From: an uncultured bacterium
Lineage (GTDB): Bacteria; Planctomycetota; Phycisphaerae; Sedimentisphaerales; Anaerobacaceae
Assembly (NCBI GenBank): GCA_913009865.1
Contig: CAJVYK010000047.1
Location: forward strand, 1-12,665
DNA length: 12,665 nt
Direction: 5' to 3'
Every line of letters begins with the position of its first letter. Within the stretch, counting starts at the first letter, position 1. Of this stretch, positions 1 to 7,288 are shown one piece after another. The notes below the pieces were generated by a model. That model was not told the DNA's origin, did not search any database, and saw nothing but the letters and a program-made list of their open reading frames with translations. The position numbers and the translations under genes were made by a program.

Positions 1-202
1 CACCCAGCCAGTATCGGCCGCTGGTAGGCCTGTCGAGGCAGCCCAGCAGGTTAAGTAATGTCGATTTTCCTGAGCCGCTGGGACCCATAATGGCTATATA
101 CTGGCCCTGTTCTATCTCCAGGTCAACTTCGCGCAATGCAGGCAGTTGGACCGGCCCTAATTGATATGTCTTACACAATTTCTCGATGTGAACTACAGCC
201 AT
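1..202 (-). CDS. ABC transporter ATP-binding protein, MacB/LolD type (partial, N-terminal 67 residues)
   Basis: This is the first part of an ATPase that would power a membrane export complex. The frame reads from an ATG at 202 and runs off the left edge. The protein starts MAVVHIEKLCKTYQLG and carries a perfect Walker A motif, GPSGSGKST, around residues 41-49. It is followed by LLNLLGCLDRPTSG, which is typical of the MacB/LolD/FtsE group of ABC ATPases. The signature, Walker B and H-loop lie outside the window. The gene is third in a minus-strand operon, 52 bases after the stop of the HlyD-like adaptor. That order is usual for MacA-MacB-like systems, so I infer that a MacB-type permease follows. 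No strong ribosome binding site is visible; the stretch before the ATG is only weakly purine-rich. Confidence 0.9.
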   Translation of the reverse strand, partial: MAVVHIEKLCKTYQLGPVQLPALREVDLEIEQGQYIAIMGPSGSGKSTLLNLLGCLDRPTSGRYWLG

Positions 203-254
203 TAAACTCAGACCCCAATGTTTTCATACGGGCATTGCTGCTGTACTCCAGCGG

Positions 255-1916
255 TCAACTTTGTCGCCCTTTGCCCTTTTTTGCAGTTAGCCCCTGCCCA
301 CTGAAGCGGGGCCGGGGTGGATTAAGCAATATTTTTTCCCCCTCAACCAAACCACTTTTGATTTCAATAAAATTGTCGTTAAACAAACCTATCTTAACCT
401 CACGTCTCTCCGGGCCGTTATCCGTCATAACATAACACAACTTTATCCCTTCCTGAGTTATAACCGTCTGTATCGGCACGCTTAGAACGTCTTTAAGCTC
501 ATCAATAATCACTTCAACCTTTGCCGACATACCCGTTTTAATAAAATCGTATGTGCCTTCGATGCTCACGTCAGTTGCGTAAACCTTAAGGTCCGGATTC
601 AGCCAATTCTGCTGATCGGCTAAGGGCGCTTTTTTCAGCACCTTGCCGGTAAAAGTCTTATCCGGAAATGCCGCAATGGTTATTCTTGCCCGCTGTCCTA
701 TTTTAATCTTATCAACCCAGGTCTCGTTAACTTTGATTTCCACCTTCATTTCCGAAGAATCGGGTATCGATATAATCTTTTGACGTTCTCTGATTTCCGC
801 TCCTATCTCAATTGGCCTGTTTCTTTGCGCCCACCTGTTCGTGCTCGACGAATATACCACCTGTCCCGGCGCCGGCGCCCTTATCACACAGGCCTGGAGC
901 TGCTTTTGCAGCTTTTCCAGGCGCTCCTTCTGCAACAGGTACGTTGCTTCTCTGCTGCCGAGTTTTGCCTGTGCCTGCGTCAGCTTTGAACTCGCGCCGG
1001 CTTCGATTCGTTCCAACTCGCGATTGGCCTCATTATAGCCGCTCAACAGCTTCTCAGCCTGTTTTGGAAATTCGTACTTTGTGAACAAATCCTTAGCCGT
1101 CTTGGCCCGCTCCCTCGCAATGTTTTTCTGTTCCTTATCCAATCTGTCCGCTTCCTTCTCACTAAGCGAGACATATTTTTTCTCGTAAAGCTTCCCCGTC
1201 CATTCAAACTTGCTCTTGGCCAGTTCAAGCTTCTGCTCTTTGAGGTAAATGTCCCCATCCAGATCACGCAGTTTCTGCAGGGCCTCGCCGCCAAGGTTGG
1301 GCTCATCAATCAGTGATGCAATTTCATTATGCTCGCCGCCAGGATTCGTCTCAGCCGATATAAGTCTGTCGGCCACAACCTCGCCGAGGTATTTCTGCAG
1401 GTCCATCAATGCGAATCTGGCCTTCATCCGGCCGGCCTGAATGTCACTTTCATTTTGTTTCTTTTGTATATCAAGCGATTCCTTCGCCTCTGAAAAACTC
1501 GCCTCCGCCGATAAGAACGAAATTTTCTGCTGCGTAAGCTTTTGCTTTATTTCCGAAGAATCCAGCTCCACAAGCACTTTACCGTTATTAACATCTTCCG
1601 GCGTGATGTACGTACCCTCATCGACAATGCTGATTATAGTTGTCCGCCCTTCCACTTCAGATTTAATATCTCTCGAGTTAATCGCCTCAATATCACCGCT
1701 TTCAGTTACACTGATAGTCAAATCACCGCTCCGCACCGTAAACGTACCTGCTTTTCCATACGAATTGTCAGCATCACCTGGTGTCCGTTGCAAAAACACG
1801 AACCCACCAACACCGGCAGCCACGGCCACGAGAATCAGAACCCAGCGAAGCCGTCCGGCGAACACTGATTTACCTGCTGTTTTCCTGCCCTGTTTTTCTT
1901 TATCGTTTACGCTCAT
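255..1916 (-). CDS. HlyD/MacA-family periplasmic adaptor subunit (membrane fusion protein)
   Basis: This 553-residue protein should link an inner-membrane ABC exporter to an outer-membrane channel. It has a basic N-terminus, one membrane anchor at about residues 24-43, and the first half of a barrel-sandwich (lipoyl) domain at about 57-118. A long helical hairpin rich in Lys, Glu and Gln spans about 120-340. The second lipoyl half is marked by VIRAPAPGQVVY near 344-355, and a beta-barrel plus membrane-proximal domain fills 360-540. The hairpin is longer than in E. coli MacA, which explains the large size. The gene starts 31 bases after the tolC-like stop, with AAAGG about 12 bases before the ATG, and is followed by the ABC ATPase, so the three are probably co-transcribed. 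The substrate cannot be told from sequence: macrolide, lipoprotein, peptide or polysaccharide export all remain possible. Confidence 0.9.
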   Translation of the reverse strand: MSVNDKEKQGRKTAGKSVFAGRLRWVLILVAVAAGVGGFVFLQRTPGDADNSYGKAGTFTVRSGDLTISVTESGDIEAINSRDIKSEVEGRTTIISIVDEGTYITPEDVNNGKVLVELDSSEIKQKLTQQKISFLSAEASFSEAKESLDIQKKQNESDIQAGRMKARFALMDLQKYLGEVVADRLISAETNPGGEHNEIASLIDEPNLGGEALQKLRDLDGDIYLKEQKLELAKSKFEWTGKLYEKKYVSLSEKEADRLDKEQKNIARERAKTAKDLFTKYEFPKQAEKLLSGYNEANRELERIEAGASSKLTQAQAKLGSREATYLLQKERLEKLQKQLQACVIRAPAPGQVVYSSSTNRWAQRNRPIEIGAEIRERQKIISIPDSSEMKVEIKVNETWVDKIKIGQRARITIAAFPDKTFTGKVLKKAPLADQQNWLNPDLKVYATDVSIEGTYDFIKTGMSAKVEVIIDELKDVLSVPIQTVITQEGIKLCYVMTDNGPERREVKIGLFNDNFIEIKSGLVEGEKILLNPPRPRFSGQGLTAKKGKGRQS

Positions 1917-1947
1917 TTTTCATTTTTGCCTTTTTAGTTTTACCTTT

Positions 1948-3558
1948 TTATTGTTCCCACATTCCATCCGGCCTGACCTGCAAAACACCAACGTCCCGGA
2001 AAAAACCCAATTTTGCAATTGCATGGTCCACCAAAGCGCGGGTTACACTATTTTGTGCTTTTAATAAATCGTCCTGTGCATCCAGCAAGTCACGCGCCCT
2101 CAATCGTCCGGCTTCCAACAGCAATGAAGTGCTCTCAACCCGTTTCTCAGCCAGCTTCAGACTGTTTTTCTGAATGCGATAGCTTTCCGCCGCCTCTTGC
2201 AGTCGGCGATACGCCTGACGAACATCCAGTTTAACCTCGTCCATATCATTATCATATTCCCGCTGTCGCCACTCTAATGTTATCAATGCTTCACGATAAG
2301 CATTGCGCTGATTTTTTCTGTCAAGCGGTAAATCAACGTCAAGACCGACCTGATAAGCACCCTCGTGAAATTGTAATTGGCTAAAATCAGTTTTTTCTCT
2401 TGAATTTACATTTATACTGCCGGTCAGATTCAGTTGAGGACCGAGACCGTCAGCAGCTAAAATAAAATTACGCACCGCATCATCTATACTGTCTGTGCTG
2501 TTAGCTAAATCCAGACGCTGAAGTAATGCCGTCTCAATTGCTGCGTCCAATGTATAGTCGGGCTGGCTTATTCCAATCTTTTCTAACACCTTCAACTCAT
2601 TCTGGTCCAGTTCAACTTCTGCGTCGGTTGGTAAAGACAGTGTTATCTTGAACTCATCGAGCTGTTGTTCATACCTTCGCTGGGCCCGTACATAGCTATC
2701 GCCGGCTGTCAGCACCCTCTGCTCTGCCTGGTCCACCTCGTAAGGCTTCTTACGGCCGGCTTTAGCCTCCATCCCCAGACGCTGTTTTGATTCAACCGCC
2801 CTTTTATAATTGTTCTTAGAATTGGTTACCTCGTCTCTTCGCTGCAAAACACGATAATAGCCCGTAACAATCGAAACCACAAAAGTTTTGCGATAGCGAT
2901 TAAATGCGCGTATCTGATATAAAACATTCCGCTCGGCTTGTGTTAAGTTCTCCCGGGCAATCTTGCCGGCGCCGGCTCCCAACAAAGGCACAGCCACATC
3001 GCCGCTTAGAACCGAACTCAACGAGGTCCGCGGGGCACCGGTAAGAAAGCGTACCCAATCAAACACAATGCCGGTGTTGACTATCACTCCATCGAGTAGT
3101 TGAGTTTTGTCAACACCCCCCTTCGCTTCAAAACTTACATCGTCACCATTATCCTTCTCGTCTGTGTAGCTGCCGTCAATAGTCCCAAACCACCGTAGGG
3201 CATACTGATACCTGGTTCCTGTTAAACTAAGGGCCGTCAGGTAAAGCTGTTCTTTTTGTCTTTGATAGTCCCGATTATGTGCGGTAGCCATGGCTACCGC
3301 CTGTGCAAGACTTATTTTGCCTGATAACGGTACGGCTTTTTCAATTTGGACGTCATTTGGCGACGGCGACACGTCGCTGATTGTATAATTGACCTTTTGG
3401 CCAAAGCTGTCCTGCCATTTGCTGTCGATAATCTTATATACTTCCTCATCGGCGTCAGCTTTGTAGTATTCAGGACTGCACGCACCGGCCATACCAAAGA
3501 GGATAACGGCACACAGCCCGCAGCATAACAATGTGACTAACCGAAACTTATAAAACAT
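1948..3558 (-). CDS. TolC-family outer membrane efflux protein
   Basis: This 536-residue protein is the outer-membrane channel of the tripartite system. The N-terminus is a signal peptide with a hydrophobic stretch at residues 6-24 ending in GMAGAC. Cys27 could be lipidated as in other outer-membrane factors, but the lipobox is weak because Ala stands where Leu is usual. After a variable region, two outer-membrane-efflux repeats follow: ISLAQAVAMATAHNRDYQ at about 82-99 begins the first, and the second starts near 330 (ISQPDYTLDAAIETALLQR). Each ends in long alpha-helical coiled-coil segments with heptad-like Arg, Glu and Leu. The C-terminal segment RLRARDLLDAQDDLLKAQ is typical of the family. 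It is first in the minus-strand operon, with the HlyD-like gene 31 bases downstream. GAAGGG lies five bases before the ATG. Confidence 0.92.
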   Translation of the reverse strand: MFYKFRLVTLLCCGLCAVILFGMAGACSPEYYKADADEEVYKIIDSKWQDSFGQKVNYTISDVSPSPNDVQIEKAVPLSGKISLAQAVAMATAHNRDYQRQKEQLYLTALSLTGTRYQYALRWFGTIDGSYTDEKDNGDDVSFEAKGGVDKTQLLDGVIVNTGIVFDWVRFLTGAPRTSLSSVLSGDVAVPLLGAGAGKIARENLTQAERNVLYQIRAFNRYRKTFVVSIVTGYYRVLQRRDEVTNSKNNYKRAVESKQRLGMEAKAGRKKPYEVDQAEQRVLTAGDSYVRAQRRYEQQLDEFKITLSLPTDAEVELDQNELKVLEKIGISQPDYTLDAAIETALLQRLDLANSTDSIDDAVRNFILAADGLGPQLNLTGSINVNSREKTDFSQLQFHEGAYQVGLDVDLPLDRKNQRNAYREALITLEWRQREYDNDMDEVKLDVRQAYRRLQEAAESYRIQKNSLKLAEKRVESTSLLLEAGRLRARDLLDAQDDLLKAQNSVTRALVDHAIAKLGFFRDVGVLQVRPDGMWEQ

Positions 3559-3693
3559 AAAAACCCTTCTCCGATACGGCTCCTCTCATATTTAAGCGTT
3601 TTTAACCTAAATATGTGCAGACGGATTCCGAAATTGTTTTATTGCACAAATCCACTCTATCTGCATAACATCGTCTTCGTCTGTATCTACGTC

Positions 3694-3699
3694 ATTATA
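3694..3699 (-). promoter_or_regulatory. Possible -10 element for the tolC-hlyD-ABC operon
   Basis: On the minus strand a perfect TATAAT occurs here, about 135 bases before the tolC-like start. No good -35 hexamer sits 16-18 bases upstream, so the call is weak. The rest of 3559-3870 is AT-rich and I see no gene in it. An open frame that reads from here through the tRNA is not credible. Confidence 0.35.
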
Positions 3700-3870
3700 C
3701 AACAAAAGGTTTCAAAAGAAAAGGCAAAAACCGGCAGGGACATCCGTAAGTATTGAAGATTTCAGAGGTTAGCGAAAAGTTTAACACAAAAAGTTTCCGG
3801 AAGACAGCGAAATCTATAAACACTTGCATACAAAAAAACCGCGGATTTTTACCAACAAGAGGGGTTAAAA

Positions 3871-3945
3871 TCGGGGTGATAGGATTCGAACCTACGGCCT
3901 CCTGCTCCCAAAGCAGGCGCTCTAGCCAAGCTGAGCTACACCCCG
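3871..3945 (-). tRNA. tRNA-Pro (anticodon UGG)
   Basis: Read on the minus strand, the segment folds as a full cloverleaf. The acceptor stem is CGGGGTG paired with CACCCCG (7 bp), followed by a GCTC/GAGC D stem. The anticodon stem is CCTGC/GCAGG around the loop TTTGGGA, giving anticodon TGG at 3908-3910. The T arm is GTAGG-TTCGAAT-CCTAT, with one G-T pair. The discriminator base is A at 3871 and the 3' CCA is not encoded. The C1-G72 pair is usual for bacterial tRNA-Pro. UGG reads CCA and CCG and, when modified, other proline codons. A T7 run on the minus strand at about 3834-3840 may end transcription, but the hairpin before it is poor. Confidence 0.97.
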
Positions 3946-3954
3946 CCGACAATT

Positions 3955-3970
3955 CCGGTATCGTTACCGG
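3955..3970. repeat. Short inverted repeat just upstream of tRNA-Pro
   Basis: CCGGTA-TCGT-TACCGG is a perfect 6-bp inverted repeat with a four-base loop. It lies nine bases before the 5' end of the tRNA on its own strand. It would form a hairpin in the tRNA precursor leader, or could be a binding site. Nothing else identifies it. Confidence 0.4.
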
Positions 3971-4136
3971 CCATCTATTGACGGATGCCGTTCCGGAAAA
4001 AGCAGATAATACACACTAAAAACACTATTCTACACGAAATAGCCCAGCACTGCAATAAAATCATATTTCGGTGAGAAGAACCGGTGTTTCAAAATTGCTT
4101 TGCACACATCAACTTATGGTATTTTCGTTAAAAAAC

Positions 4137-4165
4137 TTGCATATTTGCGACAGCTAAGATATAAT
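4137..4165 (+). promoter_or_regulatory. Sigma-70-type promoter for the 4213-5720 gene pair
   Basis: TTGCAT (4137-4142) and a perfect TATAAT (4160-4165) are separated by 17 bases. Transcription would begin near 4172. That places the upstream in-frame TTG at 4168 at or before the RNA start, so the gene must begin at the ATG at 4213. Confidence 0.6.
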
Positions 4166-4212
4166 CTTTGTACAAGAGTTGTTCGGTTAAAAGAGATAAT
4201 ATTTTAGAAATT

Positions 4213-4656
4213 ATGATATCCGGAACTGAAAGACGATGGTTGCTGTCGGCATTTATTGTTCTGGGTGTATTGTGTCTATTCTTCATAGCCAACAGGTCGG
4301 GCTCGTCAGCGAACGCTCAAGCAGAACCACAAGCCGGCACAGAAAGCGGGATTTTAGTAATTCCCGTTCAAATCGAACGCGACAGCTACGGACTTGCAAT
4401 GGTCGATACGGTCGGCCAAACGATATGGATATATGAGCTGAACAGCCGTGGGCCCGCCCACAACCGGCTCAGATTATTGGCGGCACGAAGCTGGCGATAC
4501 GATAGACTGCTGCAGCAGTATAACACGGCTGAACCAAAACCAGAACAGGTAAAGATGCTCCTGGAAGAGCTGGGGCAACAGCAGGAAAAACAGCGGGATT
4601 CCAATGTGAATATCCTGGAAATAGCTGAGCCCAATGACAAAGATTTTGGCGATTAG
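4213..4656 (+). CDS. Small membrane-anchored hypothetical protein
   Basis: The product is 147 residues long and I cannot assign a function. It begins MISGTERRWLLSAF, giving an N-in orientation with two Arg before a single membrane segment at about residues 10-27. A Ser/Ala/Glu-rich linker follows. Then comes a compact domain, about 45-100, with the pattern GILVIPVQIERDSYGLAMVD and later YELNSRG, RLRLLAARSWRYDRLLQQYN. This looks like short beta strands followed by a helix and is reminiscent of small extracytoplasmic proteins in planctomycete genomes (from memory, not checked). A charged Gln/Glu-rich tail (PEQVKMLLEELGQQQEKQ) may form a coiled coil. The frame is open back to a TTG at 4168, but the promoter at 4137-4165 and the weak context favour the ATG at 4213. 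It is followed after 83 bases by the HTH protein gene, probably in one transcript. Confidence 0.75.
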   Translation: MISGTERRWLLSAFIVLGVLCLFFIANRSGSSANAQAEPQAGTESGILVIPVQIERDSYGLAMVDTVGQTIWIYELNSRGPAHNRLRLLAARSWRYDRLLQQYNTAEPKPEQVKMLLEELGQQQEKQRDSNVNILEIAEPNDKDFGD

Positions 4657-4739
4657 TAAAAGTGAAAAAGTAAAGATTCTTGGGAAAACTAAAAAGATGT
4701 TGGGAAGCAAGAAATTAACTTGCAGGAGGATAAATAATT

Positions 4740-5720
4740 ATGGCTGGTATGTTCTATTCATTACAAGAAGTTGCCGAGAAACTTAATAAAACAGAGGAAG
4801 AGGTAAAAAAGATAGTCAAGGAAGGCAGATTGCGTGAGTTTCGTGATGGCCCGAATTTGCTGTTTAAGATAGATGAAGTCGAAGCATTAATGTCTGAGAC
4901 AAGTATCACGGCATCAGAACAGATTGCTGCCGGAACAGAGCAGGAAACAGATGAGGATGAGATTTCTCTGGCACCAGAAACGACCGAGGAGCCGACCGTA
5001 GAAAGTGGGTTGACCGGTGAGGAGACCGCTATATCCGGTGAAGGAATCAATGTCCTTGGAGAAACGGACCACGATTATAAATTGGCAGACGATACGATGG
5101 CTGAGACAAAAGCTGCTTCGGACGAAGCGTCATTGGAAGAAATAGAAGAAGATGTAAATTTGGACACTTTCGGCAGTGGCTCAGGATTATTAGACCTCTC
5201 ACTGCAAGCGGATGACACTTCATTAGGCGGTATTCTTGATGAGATTTATACATCCGAGGGCGACGAGGGCCAGGGGGCTGGTGGCTCCGGTTCGGCAATG
5301 GAAGTGGCTGCTGAAGCAGAACAAATGCTTCCAGAAACGCCACAACCCGGCCTGGAGGCACCGGCAATAATAGCTCAAGCGTATGAGCCGGAGCCGGATA
5401 CGCTAAGCAACGCCTTCGGGTATATGCTCTTTTTGCCCTTGCTGGCCATTGTTTACACGGCGATAGTGGCGGTGGCGGGTTTCAAAGATGTGATGCCTGT
5501 AATTCTGGAAAAAGTACAGGGCGTAATTTGGTATATCATGATAGGCATTGCTGTGGCAGCGATTTCGATAGTCGGTGTGGCTTTTATGCTCAGCGGCCAA
5601 GGTGGTAAAGCAGACAAAAAACAAAAAGCAAAGACAAAAAAACCTAAAAAACCTAAGAAATCTAAGAAAGCTAAGGAAAAACCACAGCCAACTCCAGAAC
5701 CAGAGAGTAAAACTCCTTAA
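4740..5720 (+). CDS. Excisionase/MerR-like HTH protein with C-terminal transmembrane segments
   Basis: This 326-residue protein joins a DNA-binding-like head to a membrane domain. Residues 5-50 (FYSLQEVAEKLNKTEEEVKK, then GRLREFRDGPNLLFKIDEVE) match the small winged-helix fold of excisionase/MerR-like HTH domains. Residues 50-220 are very acidic and low in complexity and contain the segment SGSGLLDLSLQADDTSLGG (146-164), which I recall as a recurring motif in planctomycete proteins. Two hydrophobic segments follow at about 224-247 and 261-285. The tail (290-326) is a Lys/Pro-rich run (KPKKPKKSKKAKEK). The start is set by AGGAGG at 4724-4729, ten bases before the ATG. It could be a membrane-tethered regulator, or the HTH fold may serve another role such as protein binding. 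The exact function is unknown. Confidence 0.85.
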   Translation: MAGMFYSLQEVAEKLNKTEEEVKKIVKEGRLREFRDGPNLLFKIDEVEALMSETSITASEQIAAGTEQETDEDEISLAPETTEEPTVESGLTGEETAISGEGINVLGETDHDYKLADDTMAETKAASDEASLEEIEEDVNLDTFGSGSGLLDLSLQADDTSLGGILDEIYTSEGDEGQGAGGSGSAMEVAAEAEQMLPETPQPGLEAPAIIAQAYEPEPDTLSNAFGYMLFLPLLAIVYTAIVAVAGFKDVMPVILEKVQGVIWYIMIGIAVAAISIVGVAFMLSGQGGKADKKQKAKTKKPKKPKKSKKAKEKPQPTPEPESKTP

Positions 5721-5749
5721 GAATTTTTGAAGGTTAGTCTTTTCGGTGA

Positions 5750-5766
5750 TTGCGGTACGGCCGCAA
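5750..5766 (+). other. Stem-loop downstream of the HTH gene
   Basis: TTGCGG-TACGG-CCGCAA is a perfect 6-bp stem with a five-base loop, 29 bases after the stop codon at 5720. No T run follows, so it is at best a weak terminator or a 3' stabilising hairpin. Confidence 0.35.
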
Positions 5767-5787
5767 ACTTCGCAAGCAAATTTGTAT

Positions 5788-5864
5788 AGAAGCCATCCCA
5801 AAACCTCATTTGCCCTACAAGTGGCCCTTTTGTCGTCATCAAAGCAGGTTTTGGGATGACTTCC
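5788..5864 (+). repeat. MITE-like palindromic repeat, short copy A (77 bp)
   Basis: The left arm is AGAAGCCATCCCAAAACCT plus CATTTG, and the right arm reads CAAAGCAGGTTTTGGGATGAC plus TTCC. The arms are imperfect inverted repeats, matching at 21 of 25 positions. The same two ends, in the same left/right arrangement, bound the longer copy at 8621-8798 on the opposite strand. The left 25 bases, an internal TTTTGTCGTC, and the right 26 bases are identical between copies. Copy A is therefore the same element with about 101 bases missing from the interior. No target duplication is obvious at the flanks. Confidence 0.85.
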
Positions 5865-5960
5865 AAACAATTCTCAAAAGCGGCGGTGTAAATTGGTCGA
5901 TAGGAGGGGGAGAATAGTAGATTAAGCTGCTATTGTGTTGCGCACAGAAAAGAGTCGGCG

Positions 5961-6122
5961 ATGTTTGGTAAACTGAAAAAAAATATGCTGCCCCTGAAAA
6001 CCAGGCTGTTTAACGTTCGCTGGTACCCGAGTAATAGAAGCTGTGTGAATACAGGCAGCCGAAAGGTCAAACCTCAACAGATGCCGCCATTGATGGTTCG
6101 CAAAGCCGAGTGGCGCCGCTAA
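5961..6122 (+). CDS. Possible 53-residue basic small ORF (alternative to the structured RNA)
   Basis: An ATG at 5961 opens a frame of 53 codons ending at TAA 6120-6122. It would encode a very basic peptide starting MFGKLKKNMLPLKTRLFNVR and ending RKAEWRR. The ribosome binding site is poor: AGAG followed by TCGGCG. The frame overlaps the segment that resembles a c-di-GMP riboswitch core, and both readings are unlikely to be true together. I recognise no family. I favour non-coding RNA, so this entry has low confidence. Confidence 0.2.
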   Translation: MFGKLKKNMLPLKTRLFNVRWYPSNRSCVNTGSRKVKPQQMPPLMVRKAEWRR

Positions 6123-6128
6123 GCCATA
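6041..6128 (+). ncRNA. Candidate structured RNA resembling a c-di-GMP-I (GEMM) riboswitch core
   Basis: Two conserved blocks of the GEMM-I aptamer appear in order and at a fitting distance. GAAAGGTCAAACC (6061-6073) compares with CACAGGGCAAACC in Vibrio Vc2, and GGTTCGCAAAGCC (6095-6107) compares with GGGACGCAAAGCC. Between them AACC-TCAA pairs with TTGA-T-GGTT to form a P2-like helix, though its loop is not GNRA. GTGGC (6110-6114) can pair with GCCAT (6123-6127) as a short P3-like helix. A P1 helix is weak. By this alignment the ligand-contacting position 20 is U instead of G. A terminator-like hairpin follows at 6140-6176. No plus-strand gene lies downstream, so it would be an orphan RNA running against the 3' end of the diguanylate cyclase gene. 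The match was made by eye. Confidence 0.35.
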
Positions 6129-6139
6129 GGATAGGGTTC

Positions 6140-6176
6140 AGGGGGAAGAAAAACTATACCATACTCCCTATTTTTT
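6140..6176 (+). terminator. Terminator-like hairpin with T6 run after the candidate RNA
   Basis: AGGGGG (6140-6145) can pair with CTCCCT (6164-6169), and alternatively ATAGGG (6131-6136) with CCCTAT (6166-6171). Six T follow at 6171-6176. The loop of 18 bases is long. The hairpin overlaps the stop codon region of the minus-strand GGDEF gene and serves plus-strand transcripts; it has no T run in the other direction. Confidence 0.45.
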
Positions 6177-7244
6177 AGAAGGTTCAAAGATTTTTACTGT
6201 GTTTTTGCCTGCCTGTTTGGCTATATATAACGCCTGGTCAGAGCAGTTCGTAATATCCTCGGGACTACTGTTAGCGTCATATTGACCAAGGCCCACGCTA
6301 ACAGATAGCACTATCTGCTCTTTTTTCCAGGTTATCGGAGAATTCGAGACCGCATCGACCATACGCTCAGCAGCAACAGTAGCATCAGCAAGCGAAGTGT
6401 TGGGTAAAATGACCGCAAATTCATCCCCGCCGTAGCGTGCCGCTGTGTCGATTTGTCGGATACATTCTCTTATTTTTCTGCCGATTTTCCTGATGACCTT
6501 GTCACCGACACGGTGGCCGTAGGCATCGTTTATCTTTTTGAGGTTGTCAACATCAACCATAATCAGAGAGATTTGTCCGCCATATCGCCGAGACCGCCAT
6601 AGTTCCTTTTCCAAAATCTCGTAAAACGTCTTGTGGTTCACAAGGCCGGTCAGGCCGTCTGTTGTAGCCTGACGTTGTATCTTCTCAAACAACTTTATAT
6701 TGCCGATTGAGGCGCCGACCAACTGACTAAACAACTCTATCAGTGCAATATCACCACAATCAAAGCTATCGCTCTCTATCTTATCCGTCAAATTGAGTAC
6801 ACCAACCACCCTGTTCTGACAAATAAGAGGAGCAATAGCACAATTGTTGGTCTTATAATTTTCGGCAAAGGTGCGCTGTGATTTTTTGATTATAGGCTTC
6901 TTGTGGGTATCTATGTCCCCTACCAGTATGAGCTCTTTACTTTTTATAGCCATAACCATCGGAGACGGCGGACTTTGATTGAGCGAAACTATTTTGTTTA
7001 GAAGAAATGGATGATTGTATTTTTGCAGGTGCAAAATATTATTTGTTTCGTCAAGTATGTACAATGAAGCAAACCTTACACCAACCAATTTCGGAATGCT
7101 CTTAATACAAACATCGGCTATTCGTTCAATGTCGAGGCAGTTTATCCGACGAGCCAGGGGCGTTACCCGCTCAAGCAGGGAAATGCTGCCGTCAGAGTAG
7201 TTGGCGATATTTTCAGAATTTTTATTGTCTCGCTTTCGCTGCAT
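6168..7244 (-). CDS. GAF-GGDEF diguanylate cyclase
   Basis: This 358-residue cytoplasmic enzyme should make cyclic di-GMP from two GTP. Residues about 25-185 form a GAF sensor domain (VGVRFASLYILDE at 54-66, CAIAPLICQNRVVGVLNLTD at 135-154). A linker with DGLTGLVN (196-203) leads into the GGDEF domain. The active site is intact as RYGGDEFAVIL, with GGDEF at 272-276, and the metal-binding DVDNLKKIND is at 231-240. An inhibitory I-site RQID (263-266) stands the usual five residues before GGDEF, so product inhibition is expected. There is no EAL domain, signal peptide or membrane segment. The ATG at 7244 has no clear ribosome binding site. The gene is monocistronic and convergent with the candidate GEMM-like RNA. 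The GAF ligand is unknown. Confidence 0.95.
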   Translation of the reverse strand: MQRKRDNKNSENIANYSDGSISLLERVTPLARRINCLDIERIADVCIKSIPKLVGVRFASLYILDETNNILHLQKYNHPFLLNKIVSLNQSPPSPMVMAIKSKELILVGDIDTHKKPIIKKSQRTFAENYKTNNCAIAPLICQNRVVGVLNLTDKIESDSFDCGDIALIELFSQLVGASIGNIKLFEKIQRQATTDGLTGLVNHKTFYEILEKELWRSRRYGGQISLIMVDVDNLKKINDAYGHRVGDKVIRKIGRKIRECIRQIDTAARYGGDEFAVILPNTSLADATVAAERMVDAVSNSPITWKKEQIVLSVSVGLGQYDANSSPEDITNCSDQALYIAKQAGKNTVKIFEPSKK

Positions 7245-7288
7245 AATTTTAAATTAGTTCGGCCTTTCGAATCATCCGTACGGTTCAA

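Noticed and set aside
1441..2064. 207-codon plus-strand frame opposite hlyD and the tolC end
   Set aside because: It lies antisense to two well supported genes, has a Ser/Phe-rich random composition, and has no ribosome binding site or family motif.
3834..3857. Possible terminator after tRNA-Pro on the minus strand
   Set aside because: A T7 run is present, but the preceding CCGCGG dyad has no room for a loop and the outer pairing has a mismatch.
3695..3952. 85-codon minus-strand frame reading through the tRNA
   Set aside because: The first third is translated tRNA-Pro (SAWLERLLWEQEAVGSNPI), a common artefact.
5620..5680. Short tandem-like repeats in the tail of the HTH gene
   Set aside because: These are Lys/Pro codons (CCTAAGAAA-like units) of a low-complexity protein tail, not a CRISPR or a DNA repeat array.
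5403..5870. 155-codon minus-strand frame over the end of the HTH gene
   Set aside because: It is antisense to the membrane and Lys-rich part of the HTH gene and starts inside repeat copy A.
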